Source: Strix aluco
Lineage: Eukaryota; Chordata; Aves; Strigiformes; Strigidae
DNA: 64,000 bases
NCBI RefSeq assembly: GCF_031877795.1
Contig: NC_133935.1
Coordinates: 53,139,330 to 53,203,329, forward strand
Reading direction: 5' to 3'
Below are positions 26,001-37,800 of the stretch, one piece after another. Under the pieces are notes generated by a model. It was not told the DNA's origin. It searched no databases and worked only from the letters and a program-made list of their open reading frames with translations. The stretch's first letter is position 1, and the number at the start of each line of letters is the position of its first letter. Both the position numbers and the translations under genes were made by a program.

Positions 26001-28079
26001 TTTTTATGACACACAGCCATATATATGTGTGAAAAGCACATTATTTATAATTTAAGAGATTAATTTATTTATGAACAGAAATACACACAAGGCTAAATTT
26101 GTTGGCTAGATCTCTTTTGATACTATTTTAAAATTGTATTATTTTACTAATAAGATGCAAGTCCAAGGGTTTAACATTGCCCCGGGAGGATTACAGTCTC
26201 TGAGGAAAACATTGCTCACAGCTGCAGTGAAATATCCATCATTGAAAATTTCAGCACTTTTAATTCCATCTCAGTGACATCAGTGGGATAACTGAAATAT
26301 TACTCACATGTGGTACTTGGTGAGTGTGTGTATGATTTTATCAGAATTCTAGGAAAGTAATTTTGTGTTTTTCATTAGCAGGTTTTTTTAAACAAAAAAC
26401 AGAATGAAAAATATTAGTGTGGATAACATGGTGTATTAGTGGTGGATTTTTTTTTCATTATGATTGAAATAAGATGTAATTTTCTCAAAGTTTAAAATGA
26501 TCAGTAAACCTCTTTCTGTTTACTTTAGTTTCTAGCTTTTTTTCTTTTCCACAAAATTGGGAAATTCATACTGTAGAAGTAGCTTAGCCAACCTTATGGA
26601 GACTTTTCTGATTATAAATCACTCAAAGGATAACTCAGTTATTGAGTGTCTGCAATTCAATGAAAGCCATGGTTTCTTAATCACTGCTACTGGACTTGTG
26701 CCCAGCCTGATCATGCCTGTGGTACTACTGCTTTGATTTTTACACTGTACATGTGGGCCAAGGCACCTAATAACCCACATTGTGGTACTGTGCCTTCTTA
26801 CCCACCTAGGATGTGGTAGGATGCTCACATTTTTGTTGGTGTCTCTCTAGAAGGTTGTTTTTTCTACTTCTAAGGGCAGTACAGTCCAAAGAGAACTGTA
26901 CACTGAGCTATTTGCCTTGTAGCAACACTAAAGCATTGCAGCCTTTTATCCTATTTATTTCCTCTCCATAAGCTGCAACAGCAATAGAGAACACAACTGC
27001 AAAGAGAGTCCCTGAACTGGAAGACTTTTGTTTGGAGATGACAGCACACAACCAGAAAAGTATTTCAAGATTCAACATGTGCAGCTCTCCGCACTGCTAA
27101 ATATTGTCTTTGATAGATTGGAGAGGATGGAGAGGCCAGTGAAAGCGAGCAATGACTAAGAGGAGATAACTAGGCTGCAAACCTGGGAGGGAAAACAACA
27201 AAAGAAAAACTTCAAACCAGAAAACATTCACAGAAATCTGTGCTGACGGTTCTCTTAGCTTACCCTAGCAGAAAACCCACTTGACAAAGTCACTGAGGGC
27301 CAAGAAAAGTGCCATGGCCATTAGGAAGTGCACAAAAGCTCAGCTCCCTAGTGTTAGCTGGCAGCTAACAGGGCTGTTTGGAAGGTGACATCTCCATTTC
27401 AGAGGTTTCCCAAACCGTGTTGCCTGAATGTGAGAGATGTAAAAGAGGCCATAAAAAGTTTTGCTTGGATAAGATTCTCACAAAATGTCAGAGCCATGAA
27501 CAGGATCCATACCAGTATCCCTTTCAGTTTCTCCCAATTCCATATTAACAAGATCAATGCAAAGAGCATGTTGCAGACCATTATTCACCAGTCTGGCCAG
27601 CTGGTGCACAGTGCTGGTGTTTGCTGCAACTCCTGCTGGGCTATAGCTGGCACCCAGCCCACCCAGATCAGCAGGCTGTGTTTGCTGCTCTCTGATCCAG
27701 CCTGCTCTTTGATGCTCCCGCTCAGAAAGTCAGACCTTATTGGCAAACAAGTCCATTGCAAGTAACCATTTGAGCAGCTGTGGAAGTGGTGCAATGTGTG
27801 CTTGGCCAACTTCTTACCAGGACAGTGCTTGCTTATTTTTTTTTATATAATAACTGGGAAAGCAACAGGCAGCAGACAGCAGAAAAGGGGGAACAAGTCC
27901 AGGTGACACTACAGCCTGCTATGACTCACTGGTTTCCCAATGATGGCAATGGGATAGCTTTGTGCAAAATCCCAAGTGCTGCTTGCTGCGCTGCGACGCT
28001 GGGTATTCATTTTGTGAGAGCTGTTAAATTGTGGAGCTTCTTATTAGCTTTCTGCAGCCCTCTCCTTCCACTCCACTCC
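23011..28079. other. Gene-desert segment
   Basis: AT-rich non-coding sequence. The only clear structure is the AAAC-type simple repeat at 23503-23549 and some TA-rich tracts near 24197-24275. Frames of about 100 codons near 25034-25364 overlap on opposite strands and have no recognisable domain. Confidence 0.55.
23503..23549 (+). repeat. (AAAC)n simple repeat
   Basis: Runs of AAAC units with interruptions ('acaaacaaacaaacaaac' and then A-rich units). A typical microsatellite. Confidence 0.85.
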
Positions 28080-28340
28080 ATCTGTCTCAACTCTCTCCTT
28101 TTATATCTGACCCCCGAATGGGATATAGTACTTCATCTCAGCCCTCATCAGAACATTATTTCTTTCTCTCTCATAGAAAACTCCAACTGATATACCCCAA
28201 AATGCCTTCTTTGATGTTTCATTGTTGACCCATTCTTATTTAGTTTGTGATGCACTACTAGATCCTTTTCCACAGGGTCCTCATTTCATATTTGTACATG
28301 ATGCTTCACTTAAGCATAGCACTTCCCCTCTATTTTACTA
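28080..28340 (-). mobile_element. Ancient CR1-like LINE relic, antisense
   Basis: The strings 'gggatatagtacttcatctc', 'ccccaaaatgcctt', 'cattgttgacccattcttat' and 'gtttgtgatgcactactaga' resemble, in order, the antisense strand of an old tetrapod CR1/L3-type reverse-transcriptase region that I recall from turtle and crocodile genomes. It is diverged and non-coding, and the limits are approximate. The identification is from memory. Confidence 0.45.
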
Positions 28341-31300
28341 AATCTTGTAAGATTTAATGTTAATAAATCCTTAATACAACTTGTTACATCAGCAGACAAC
28401 AAAGCAAACTACTACAGAGGTATAATAAAATTAAAAACTACAATTCATATTTGTGAGAAATTTTGCTTATTACCGTTACAATGACATTTAAGGTACCTAT
28501 AACAGAAAAAGATTGAGAAATATGCTTACATATGAGCCTATTTAGCTATTTAATGTGTATGTTTGAGGGCACAGAGTGGGAATCATCTGACAATCCATGG
28601 TCTAGTCTGAACTAGTCATAAGGCTCTTTCTAGTCAATGGAGAAGGAGAAAACCCTCCAGATGCTGATTCATTCCAAATGCCTTAACTGCTTATTTTAGA
28701 AAGGTAGTAATCACGCTCTGGATGTGTCTTTCTCCACTGACTAAGGAAGAAGCCAAGACAACTGCTTTAGAATAGATACCAAACTTCCAAATTGCTAAAA
28801 TTACACAAGATGAGTCCCAGCTGCAGCTTGTTCCCCCCTTCCCCCCAAAATAATCAAGACCTAAATTCTTCAAAGAAGAATCCCACTGATTTCTTACTGT
28901 GAAATTCTTTTAGCCGTTGACTTCAATGACAGCTACACACCTAAACACAGTGAGTACTTAACATCGGGGACCACAAATACTGACAAAAACCTTACCAAAT
29001 CTGCCCGTGATGACGTAAGCAGATATAGCCTTCAAGCACCCATGCCTCTCCTCTGGCAGAGACTTCCATCCCAGTTGCAGAAGGGAACATGTGTTCCTGC
29101 TTCAGGTGTAGAAACCCCCCCACCCCAAGGGAGGGGAGGATGGAAGAGCTGGAGATGTTACTGTCTGGGAGAGCCACTGCCAGGTCTGACAAAGCATCTC
29201 TTTTGGGATTCCCTTTTTGGCCACTTCTTGATCTTTCTTACCACAAAACGTTTACTTATTTTAAAGATTATTTCACAAAACCCCAACAAACTAAAACAAC
29301 GAGTAGAACAGCCCTGGTAGGTGTTTTATTACAGTAGCACCATCCTGAAATTACATCTACTTATTTTTATTCAAATTGACAACATTTCAACTTGAGTGTT
29401 CCTTAATGACATAAAACTAACTTCCTTCCTCTTTGAAGTTACAGCATTGTAGATGTTGATTGTTTAATTGTCCTTCCAATCATGCACTTAACTTCCCACT
29501 TAGCCCCATGCAGGACATGGCTTGAAGACATTAACAATCGTCACTAATGTAGATTGCCTTAGGATGTTTAAGTTTATTTGTAATGGAGGCAAACACTCAC
29601 CGTTTGGATGAATTCTATAAAAGCTGAACATTTTCTGCCCTAGGCAAAGTTTTCAGAAAGAGTTCATATGGTTTTGCTGGTTGTAATCAGTGCATTGAGA
29701 TTATGCATAATTTGGTTTTCATGGTTTCAGTGTTGGATCACATAAAGTCAAGTATAATTACTACCAAAAATAAATTTCTGTATGCACCTTGGGATTTCTG
29801 TACGCACCTGTGTGCTTATGACACACTAGTAGGAGATTCACAATTATGAGGAAATTATTTAAGAACATTTTATTATTTTCCTCAAATGCAAGTGAAATTG
29901 CAATGGTTAATCACAGAAGTTGAAATAAATGGTCATTAAGTCTTAGTGCTATTATAAACTAAAAGTAGGATCAATTGGCAGAAGAAACGGAGGGTGGGAA
30001 ACCTTTGCATTTAGAGTAATTGCCATTAAAAATATTCCATGACATTAGATAAGATTCTTGTTTATACACACAGAGTGAAGAAGCAAAAAAGGGTATTTTG
30101 CATCCAGGAAGGAGTTTTCGTGGGTCCCTCTAGTAATTTCCAGACAGGTACCTGAGGCAAAACCTTCTATTGCCTATTGAAGCTATTTTGTGAATGCAAG
30201 CAGCCTCTGCAAAAAGTATGTCCTGCTCCACTTTTGTTTTTTAAACAGGATGGGTCTCACTGGTTCATCTCTCTCTTCAGCTGTGGCTTTAGAAAAAGTT
30301 TTGTTAGCCTTAAGATTATTTTTGTTTTTAAATGGATTGAGGAACCTGCAATACAGAGTGATGATTTTGAGAGGATGAACTCTTTATTTCCTTCTCCCAG
30401 ATAGTCCTACACATTGTCTTTGACTAGAAATAAAACGGAACTGGGAAAGTTCTGGAATAAATAGACAGGACATTAACTCTGCCAATACTACTACAGGGCC
30501 ATTTACTGATAGGAATGTGGGCCACTGATTTCTATCACACTCTATCAGAACTGAGATGTGTCAGAGCATAAGCAATGTTGTTCTGCTTTGCTTCAACATT
30601 TTGCTGCTGAACACTACCTAAATCACTTTATTTACCCATGAAAAGTAGAAAATCTGAAATGAATACTAGACACAGATTTGGATTACCTGGTGATCCAGGA
30701 GTACATGGGGAGACTCTAAATTCCCAGGCTGGCCTCAATGGACATAATCATTTAGTAGATGTAACTGTTCGCACCTTCTGACACAAATCCTGCAGATTTA
30801 ACTACATATAAATACATAAACTATATGTAATTGTCTCTTGAGGTGGCTTGAGACTCTTTTGAAAACTGGCTAAAAGAAATGAATTTAGATTAATTAACCT
30901 GTTAAAGTTACTAATGTTATAAAAGATGTTCTAATTTTAACTCAGTACAGAAAATGTGTAGCATCTTAATCTGGTTTTGCTTAATTTAGCAATAGGTAAA
31001 TTGCTTTTAATAATCTGCTAAAACCAGCCTGATTTAAGGTCGCCCTTTTCTGGAGGTAGGTTACTTGAAAGCAATGCCTGATTTCAATGCATTAATGATA
31101 TGTAAAAAGAATCATACTTAACTTCTGGGTGTGTCTTTTGCCTGAAGCGAATGCATATTTTAAACATATTTTAAACAACATACGTTTGGACTTGAATCTG
31201 TAAACCCATGTTCATCTGATTTAAAATAGTCAGGGACTGAAAAACAACATGAGAGTCAACCCATAACATCCCAATGAAGAGTCTACAGTTCACTATGCAA

Positions 31301-31737
31301 CCTCCTTTCCTCCACCCCCAACTCACCCAGACTACTATGCTTGGTAGTGTCCTAGAGGAAACAAATCTCATTAGCCAAAGAGAGAGCTTGAGGGGTCTAG
31401 TTTTACAAGAGTTTTTCTCTGCAGCCGTGCTTCCCCTTCCTCAACATCATCCCTTCAGGCTGACCTATATTCAGGCTGCCATGGAAAGGGCCCGTCTTTC
31501 TGTAACCACCACAAGTAAATCCTCTTCCTTGTACAGCTACACGGAAAACAGGACTAGGGAATTATTCCAACTCAGAACTAAAGCTGAGGGGGTGTTATTA
31601 TTTTTGACGGGGTTTCAGTCAAATCAGTAATGCTGATGCCAAACAAGAGTCGGCAGAAATGCCTTGCTACATGTGGAGATAACAGGGTAGAGGAATGGGA
31701 GACCTCTCATTTTTATATCAGCTTACTTAGGGCAGAT
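28341..31737. other. Gene-desert segment
   Basis: Non-coding AT-rich DNA. A short relic near 28908-28950 ('gttgacttcaatgacagct') resembles an old amniote repeat. A near-duplicate 16-mer (atttctgtatgcacct and atttctgtacgcacct) lies at about 29775-29810. No exon was found. Confidence 0.5.
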
Positions 31738-31972
31738 ATCACAGAATCACAGAATCGTCTAGGTTGGAAAAGACTTTGAAGATCATCCAGTCCAACCATT
31801 GACCTAACATTGACAGTTCCCAACTACACCATATCACTCAGTGCTATGTCAACCCGACTCTTAAACACCTCCAGGGATGGGGACTCCACCACCTCCCTGG
31901 GCAGCCCGTTCCAACGCCTAACAACCCATTCTGTAAAGAAATACTTCCTAATATCCAGTCTAAGATATAGTC
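31738..31972 (-). mobile_element. CR1 LINE 3' fragment, antisense
   Basis: It begins with two 'atcacaga' tail units, then 'cgtctaggttggaaaagact', 'ccaactacaccatatcactc', 'cacctccagggatggggact' and 'gggcagcccgttccaacgcc'. This is the reverse complement of the same 3' end seen at 54,220-54,415 and 9,211-9,385, so it is the same CR1 subfamily. It ends where the match to the reverse-transcriptase C-terminus fades, near 31,970. Confidence 0.93.
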
Positions 31973-33850
31973 CAGCCAAACCTGTGAAGAAGACATTTGT
32001 CTTTGCCTATATAGAGTCATGGTGCAGCCTAAACCTAAAAGTAATGATGAAGAGACCCCTGGGCTTGGGGGCTGCCAGCGCTTGCAGCATTCATATCAGG
32101 TGCAGAATCGATCCCTGAGACTTCTGAAGAGAGCAAATCTCCCTGTGGGAAGAAAGACTTTCTGTCATGGACTCTGAAGTACAGCATATAAACATTTTAG
32201 AATTCATAATATAATCAGTTTTAAAGTGTTTTATTGAGTATTCTGAGAAAAGAAGCTGCAAAAACAAATGGATTAATTTTCTGAATTGATTTACCTTGCT
32301 TAATTTAGAAGAGCTTCATATGTTATTGGCACTAAATATGCAGTAGGTTTTTCTAAGGGCACAGTATTCCATGACTGCATCAGTGGTTTTCAAAATGACA
32401 AAAACAGAAGCCCTTGCCCTTTTCAACATTTTCATCTCTTCTTTTTTTTTCAGCTTTCTTTTCTCGGATTCTCTTGTTCCATAGTTCGCATACGCATGAT
32501 GTATATTATTGACTGCTATGATAAAATAAGTTCAAAATGCTTTGTTTCTATTTTTTCTTTCCCTTGTACAGTTGAATGACCCTGATGCCACTTACTAGTG
32601 AATCATAGCCCTTGCCAACACTCCTGATAAGACAAGCTCACTTTTCCCAAATAAGAGGCCCTTTGCTGTGCACCCTGGGAACTGTAGTACAAGGCTTAGT
32701 TACTTTAAATCCATTTTAATTTTAGTAAGGTGCTCCATAATTCTCTGGAGCAACATAAACATGAAGGTCTTCCCCTTGAATTTTGATTACTTCTCAAAAG
32801 TAGCAAGTATAGCATATTTTACCTAAACACAGCGTGTTCAAGTGTCTCCGTATCTTGGTACAAGGGTGGGAAACAACTGGACAGCTAGAACAAATGCTGG
32901 CATTTTTGAAACAGAAGGAAGTTTTCCCACTGACTTCAATGGGAACAGGTACAGGCTAATGATGGATAGGTTTGACAATCTGAATTTGGCACTGTCCTAC
33001 TGGCTGTTTAGGACAGCTCAGTGTTTCACAAACTTTCTTGATCTAATGTCACCCTAACATTTTTGAAAAGAAGGCGGCTGCAAAGAAACTGAACAGCTAT
33101 GACACGCTGATGCTGCCAAGTCAGTTTTCATTTACAACAAATATGAAGTAACTTGTAAATATATACTAATTAATTTTTATCCTGTATTCTTGTTTCTTTC
33201 TTTGCTTGCTTTGATGTGTAGAAAAAATGTGTGTTCCTGCAGTGTTTGTTTGTTTTCCTGCAGTCATTTCCTTAAGGAGCAGCAGTGGTCAATGGAGCAC
33301 AAGCTGACAAAACACTGCACAGCTCTGCACACCCTATGCACCTGGAACAGCCATGTTGACAGTAGCACATGCATGTTTGTAGTTGTTCAGGGCTTGCCTG
33401 CTTGGCTTGCAAATTCATGATTCCTGACAAAAATGTGGTTTTGTTTCTTTAATTTAACCTGTGTCCTGAGATACACATGGGAACAATAAAAATAGCGACA
33501 AAGTTTCAGCCTTACAAATCTTGGTATCAGAGCTGTCAGGCTTTTGAGGCCTCTGGTTCCCTCGGTGTCTTAAGATGTGTACAATCTTCCAGGTGAACGG
33601 TATAAAGGTGGGAGAGAAAGCAGAGTGTCCGTGAGCAGTGTGATGTCGGCTGCTGCCGAGCAGGGGTGTGTGAAGCCTACAGTAATTGAATCCGTGGCAG
33701 GGTCCGGGCTTACATATGGAAGCTGAACAATAGGTATTTACTTAAATTACATAGATTACCTCAGAGATGTGGAATCTGTATGCCCTGCCCACTTTCCTGA
33801 ACCTCTGGAGCTGGGATCCTGTGGGGAACATAATGGGCTTAATTACGGTG
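31973..33850. other. Intergenic segment left of the LRIG3 CpG island
   Basis: Non-coding. An old amniote repeat relic is visible at about 32905-32955 ('actgacttcaatgggaacag'), and another possible one near 32655-32690 ('caccctgggaactgtagtac'). From about 33,590 the GC content rises toward the island. Confidence 0.5.
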
Positions 33851-34568
33851 TCTGGACTAGCCGCGCAGGACCCGGAAGGCAGGAGTTAACCTCACCTCAC
33901 CTTTTACATGCCGGTGACCCCAGGCTTGGCTGGGAACCTTTGGGGCCTCTGGAGCAGCTTCTGGATTGCCCCGACTCGCGCTAACCGGCGCGACGGCGAA
34001 GGGAAATCCTGCGCGGGCAGGGCCTCGGCACCCTCGGCACCCTTCCGCGGCGGGCGACGCGCAGGGCACCCAAGGGCCCGCTGCCCACTCCCGCCCGCCC
34101 CCAGAGCGGCCGCGGAAGGCGGCGAGGGCCCACACGTGCGCCCACCGTGCTGCGAGGCCCGTCGTCAGCTAGCCCCCCCGGGGCGGGCAGCGGGCCCGGG
34201 GTGCCGGTGGTGCCGCCGCCACCGCCTGGCAGCAGCGGGGCGCGACGCCAGCCCACCCGCGCCCCTGCTCGCCATCCTACACGCCCGCCCCGCCATCCCC
34301 GCGGGGCCCGGCCGGGCGCCCCCGGCCGCGGCGGGGCGGGCGGGGGTTGCGGCTGTCACATGGCAGGGGGAGGGGGCTGCGGCGGGGCGGGCCGCGCTCG
34401 GGGCTCCCCCGGCCGCGCGGAGGCGGTCTGAGGCGGCGGAAAGTTTGCGGAGTGGCTGGCGGCCGGCGGCGCGGCGCACCCCTGTCCCGCTTCTCCTTTT
34501 ACTTTTATTCTACGCCTCCCGCCCCCCCCCATCCCACCGCCTTCCCCCCTTGGCGGCGGCTCCGGGGC

Positions 34569-34595
34569 ATGAGCGGGAGCCGCCACCCGCGCTGA
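34569..34595 (+). other. Upstream ORF in the probable LRIG3 5' UTR
   Basis: An ATG followed by eight codons (MSGSRHPR) and a TGA stop lies 81 bases before the LRIG3 start codon, in a different frame from it. Position -3 is a purine, so the context is fairly good. If transcription starts upstream of 34,569 this small frame could lower translation of LRIG3. Whether it is in the mRNA is unknown. Confidence 0.4.
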
Positions 34596-34676
34596 GAGGC
34601 GGGAGGTCGCGCCGCGCCCGGCTCTGTCAGGGAGGGAGCGCCAGGGACGGGAGCGCGGGCAGGCTGCGAGCCCGCC

Positions 34677-34870
34677 ATGCCCCGCCGGCCCCGCGGGGCG
34701 CCCGCCGCCCTTCTGGTGCTGCTGCTGCTGCCGCCGCCGCTGCTGCTGGGGGGCCGCGCCGCCGCCGCCCGCTGCCCCGCGCCTTGCCGCTGCGCCGGGC
34801 ACCTCGTCGCCTGCAGCCGCCTGGAGCTGAGCCGGCTGCCCGAGCGGCTGCCGCGGGGGGCGGTTCAGCT
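34677..34870 (+). CDS. LRIG3: LRIG3 coding exon 1: signal peptide and LRR N-cap
   Basis: LRIG3 is a single-pass membrane protein with extracellular LRRs and Ig domains; family members modulate receptor tyrosine kinase and developmental signalling at the cell surface. This exon gives residues 1-64 and two bases of codon 65. Residues 1-31 form a signal peptide: basic MPRRPRG, a leucine-rich core at 11-24 and a small-residue cleavage region at 28-31. Cysteines 33, 37, 39 and 46 (C-x3-C-x-C-x6-C) are the LRR N-terminal cap. The ATG has gcccgccATG context with G at -3. The exon ends in the donor gtgagt at 34871, splitting a Leu codon after two bases. LRIG3 rather than LRIG1 or LRIG2 is chosen from the downstream exons, whose LRR sequences match my memory of vertebrate LRIG3. 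The signal peptide itself is poorly conserved, so the start choice rests on context and frame. Confidence 0.88.
34715..34748 (+). repeat. CTG/CCG repeat tract inside the LRIG3 signal peptide
   Basis: Short runs of CTG and CCG codons encode the Leu/Pro core of the signal peptide (LLLLPPPLLL). Such tracts can vary in copy number without changing frame. Confidence 0.7.
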
Positions 34871-37800
34871 GTGAGTATCGGGGCGGCGGGCACCGCCGAT
34901 GGGGGGGCGGGGGGCTGGGGGTGTCGTCCCCGCGCCCGTCCGCCATCTTCTGCCCCTGGGGGCCGAGGTGCGCGGCGGGGGCCGCGGTCGCGTCCGCGGG
35001 CGGGCGGGCTTTGGGGAGGGCAGCGCGGGGTTCGTGGCGGGAGCGAAGCGGGAGGTGCTGGCAGCGAGGTGCGACGTGCGGGCGGGGGCAGCGCCTGGGG
35101 CCGGCGGCCGAGCTGTCAGCGGGGGCAGCGGCGGGACAGCGTCCCCCGGGCGGCGGTGGCGATAGGCGCCTGGGCTGAAACCGGGCCCGGGAGCGCTTCT
35201 CGGTTTGAGAGTGGGGAGGAAAAAAGTTCTGGTGACTTTCTTGAAAAACGTGCAGTAGTCATCAAGTTAATATTGATTTGTGCGTTGGGAAAACTGGTCT
35301 CGGTTTTATTTGTGTAGTTCTTCATCTGCATTCCCTGATGGTTTTGGCTTTAATGATTGTACTAACGCGGGAGCTTGCCCCGCTCGGTCTGGTGGCACGG
35401 ATTCACTGAACCCGCAGTAACGCGTACTGAAATGCCATCTGTAGAAAATTTACTTTCAGTGACAAACTTTTATGGACAAAGTATAAATTACGGGAGCTTT
35501 CTAAAAGCCTGAGAATAGCTGAGGGACTCTTCACATTTGGTTTTCATTTCTTGTCACTCAAAGATCTTCTATATTAGTCGTATTAATTTTCTATTACATT
35601 TCCAAAGCAGATTGAGATAAGGACTTTAAAGTAAACAGGAAGACTTTCAATTAGTTGTGGCTAATTCTGTTCAATTGCCTCGTCTGGAGGTCATGCTGCT
35701 TTACTCATGAAATGTGGATGGCTCTATTGACACCATATGGAACTGAGCATAGGAATGGCTATGGGAGTTGAATATTTCCAGGAGTGGCGTAGGAAAGTGT
35801 GAGGGGAAAGAAACTTTTTTTTTTTTTTTTCCTTTTGGTTTATGTGATTGAAGCATACGAATCAAATACCGGATCTGCTTTACATTCAACAACTGGTTTT
35901 GCTTCCTATTAAATTTCAGCCCTCCTGTACTTTTGAACTATTTCAGTACGCTGACATAAGTTTTCTGACAAAACCTAAGGCTTTTTTGATACTAAGGTAA
36001 GCTTCACAGCTTAATTTCTTAGCTTAGCTTACTTTAGCACAGTTAAGTTAAAATTCAGGTGTTTCAGCATGCTAAAAAAAACCCCAAGGGGACGAATCAC
36101 AGAACTTTCATTTTTAGAGTTGCTTTAAAAAGCATTTTGCATTAGCAGTAATCCAAATTTGTCTTTTCCACTTACGTTACTGAGAGAGAATAAAACACAT
36201 TGCAGGGATTTTTTGTTAGAACAAGAGAGGTTTTTCTAATTAGAATTCCCTTGGTAGTGTAAATTGTCTTTATGTAAGTTCACATTCCTTTAAAAGTGTG
36301 AGAAAATAAGTTCCACTTGTATAAATAAGCTTTGGTCTGTTGTAAGAAACCCTGCTGTGGTTACTCATTGGACAGCTGTGTCACTTGCTCTTAAACTCAC
36401 AGGAGTACCTACATCTTTGTAGGTGTCACCAAACCATGTGATCTGGCCCCTTTTGTGTAAATATTTCTTTTGTTTGTGTCAAATGCCTTAGAAGTACCCC
36501 ACGCTTTCTTCCTTCCCCTCTTAATAAGAGAACAAGGAAGAGTGCTGCCTCATCGGTTACTTCCAGCTACCCCACTACTTGGGGCTGGGATTGCACAGTC
36601 TCTACGATTATAATGCGTTCCAGTTTTGCATATGCAAAAAAAGTTTGACTAGCCTGGATTATTGTTGCAACAAACTGTGCATTTACAAATTGTAAAAGAT
36701 GGTTTATGAATTTTATTGGTATATGTTTACTGTGTTTTCCATGGCAGTCCATAGCAGGTATAGCCAAAGGCTAGTAGTTAATTGCAAGCTTTCCAATCCT
36801 CTTTAGAAAACAAGAGCTATTACACCATGTTCTCAGTATATGCACGCAAGATCTCCCAAGCAGGAGAGTGAAAGCTCTTGTGCCAGAGAGGTCTGGGCCC
36901 GCTTTAAGCTCTGCACCTTCCTCTGCCCATCCATCTACTTGTCCAGATGGAGAGTGGGTCAGAGGAGGTTGGTTTTTTGAAGCTCTGTTCCACTCTTTCA
37001 TGCCTTTTGTGTTCAAATCTCTCAGTGAAATAAAATGAGAGTGTCTAATGTGGAAAGGCTGTGTGACCTCAGAGTGGACAAGGCGGGAAATAACTCAGGC
37101 TTATTTTTTTTTTTTTGCCCCCTTCTTTTTGGTGGCATGAGGCTACTGCTTTCTACGGAAGTGGCTTCGCAAAATGGGGTGTAAACGGACTATAATTGCC
37201 AGCTTTACTGTGATTTTAGCCAAAAATACCATCTTCTGTAACCCTGCCTTCGTGGAAGGTAACAGTGTACTGAAAACTGATAAACATATGTAATGGTTTT
37301 GTGTACAAACAGTTTTGAAGTTAGGTTTCCATTTACTTCCAGGATATGTGTCCCGCACTTGCAAGAATGTGGTTTTGTTAGAGCTGATGTAGCAGAGGTG
37401 GAGGGAGGGAGGAAGAGTGTTGAGCATTGGCCAGTGTCCTCCGTGCATGCAAACTCCTGGTGGCACTGCCATACTCCTCGCCAGGTTCACCGAGGAATGC
37501 TAAAACTGTTGGTGGGGCAGGAGGGAAAGTCTGAAAGATGGTTTTCACTTGTGTTTGTATTACGTCTTTAGTATTTACATTTTATAAATCCTCTAGTTCT
37601 CTACCAGAATTGCCAGAAAAAAGGGCTGTATGGTTTTCACAGCTGTTTTTCAATATTTTCCAGACTAAAACTTGAACATAGCAAGCTGATTTATGAGTCA
37701 CTTTGGATCAGTGTCTTAAAACAGCTACAGCCTGGCTTTTTGTTTTTCAGCTCTCCTGATTTCTGCTGAATTAGCAGCTCTATAGGCCCCAGTGGGACTG

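Larger units (their letters stand above)
33851..35200 (+). promoter_or_regulatory. LRIG3: CpG-island promoter of LRIG3
   Basis: About 1.3 kb of extremely GC- and CpG-rich sequence surrounds the first coding exon, against an AT-rich background on both sides. It contains many GGGCGG/CCGCCC Sp1-type boxes, a CACGTG E-box at 34133-34138 and a GTCACATG E-box-like site near 34355-34362. No TATA box stands out, which fits a dispersed CpG-island promoter. The transcription start cannot be fixed from sequence, but it should lie upstream of 34,677, probably within a few hundred bases. Long frames across the island on both strands come from the scarcity of AT-rich stop codons and are not genes. Confidence 0.85.

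Noticed and set aside
27385..28190. Frames of 126 and 136 codons next to each other
   Set aside because: No domain, no splice logic, and the second runs into an ancient CR1 relic. Treated as chance.
34677..34870. LRIG1 or LRIG2 as the identity of the gene
   Set aside because: The downstream exons read GPVSANITLLSL, PEHLKPFQSLETLDL and YINSNRITSMEPG, which match LRIG3 as I recall it; the LRIG1 sequence is different at these places.
34356..34946. 196-codon minus-strand frame in the CpG island
   Set aside because: Low-complexity product on the strand opposite the LRIG3 exon, with no domain; explained by GC composition.
33908..35317. 469-codon open frame across the LRIG3 CpG island
   Set aside because: It is in a different frame from the LRIG3 exon, consists of Ala/Arg/Gly/Pro-rich low-complexity sequence, runs into intron 1, and is expected because GC-rich DNA lacks stop codons.
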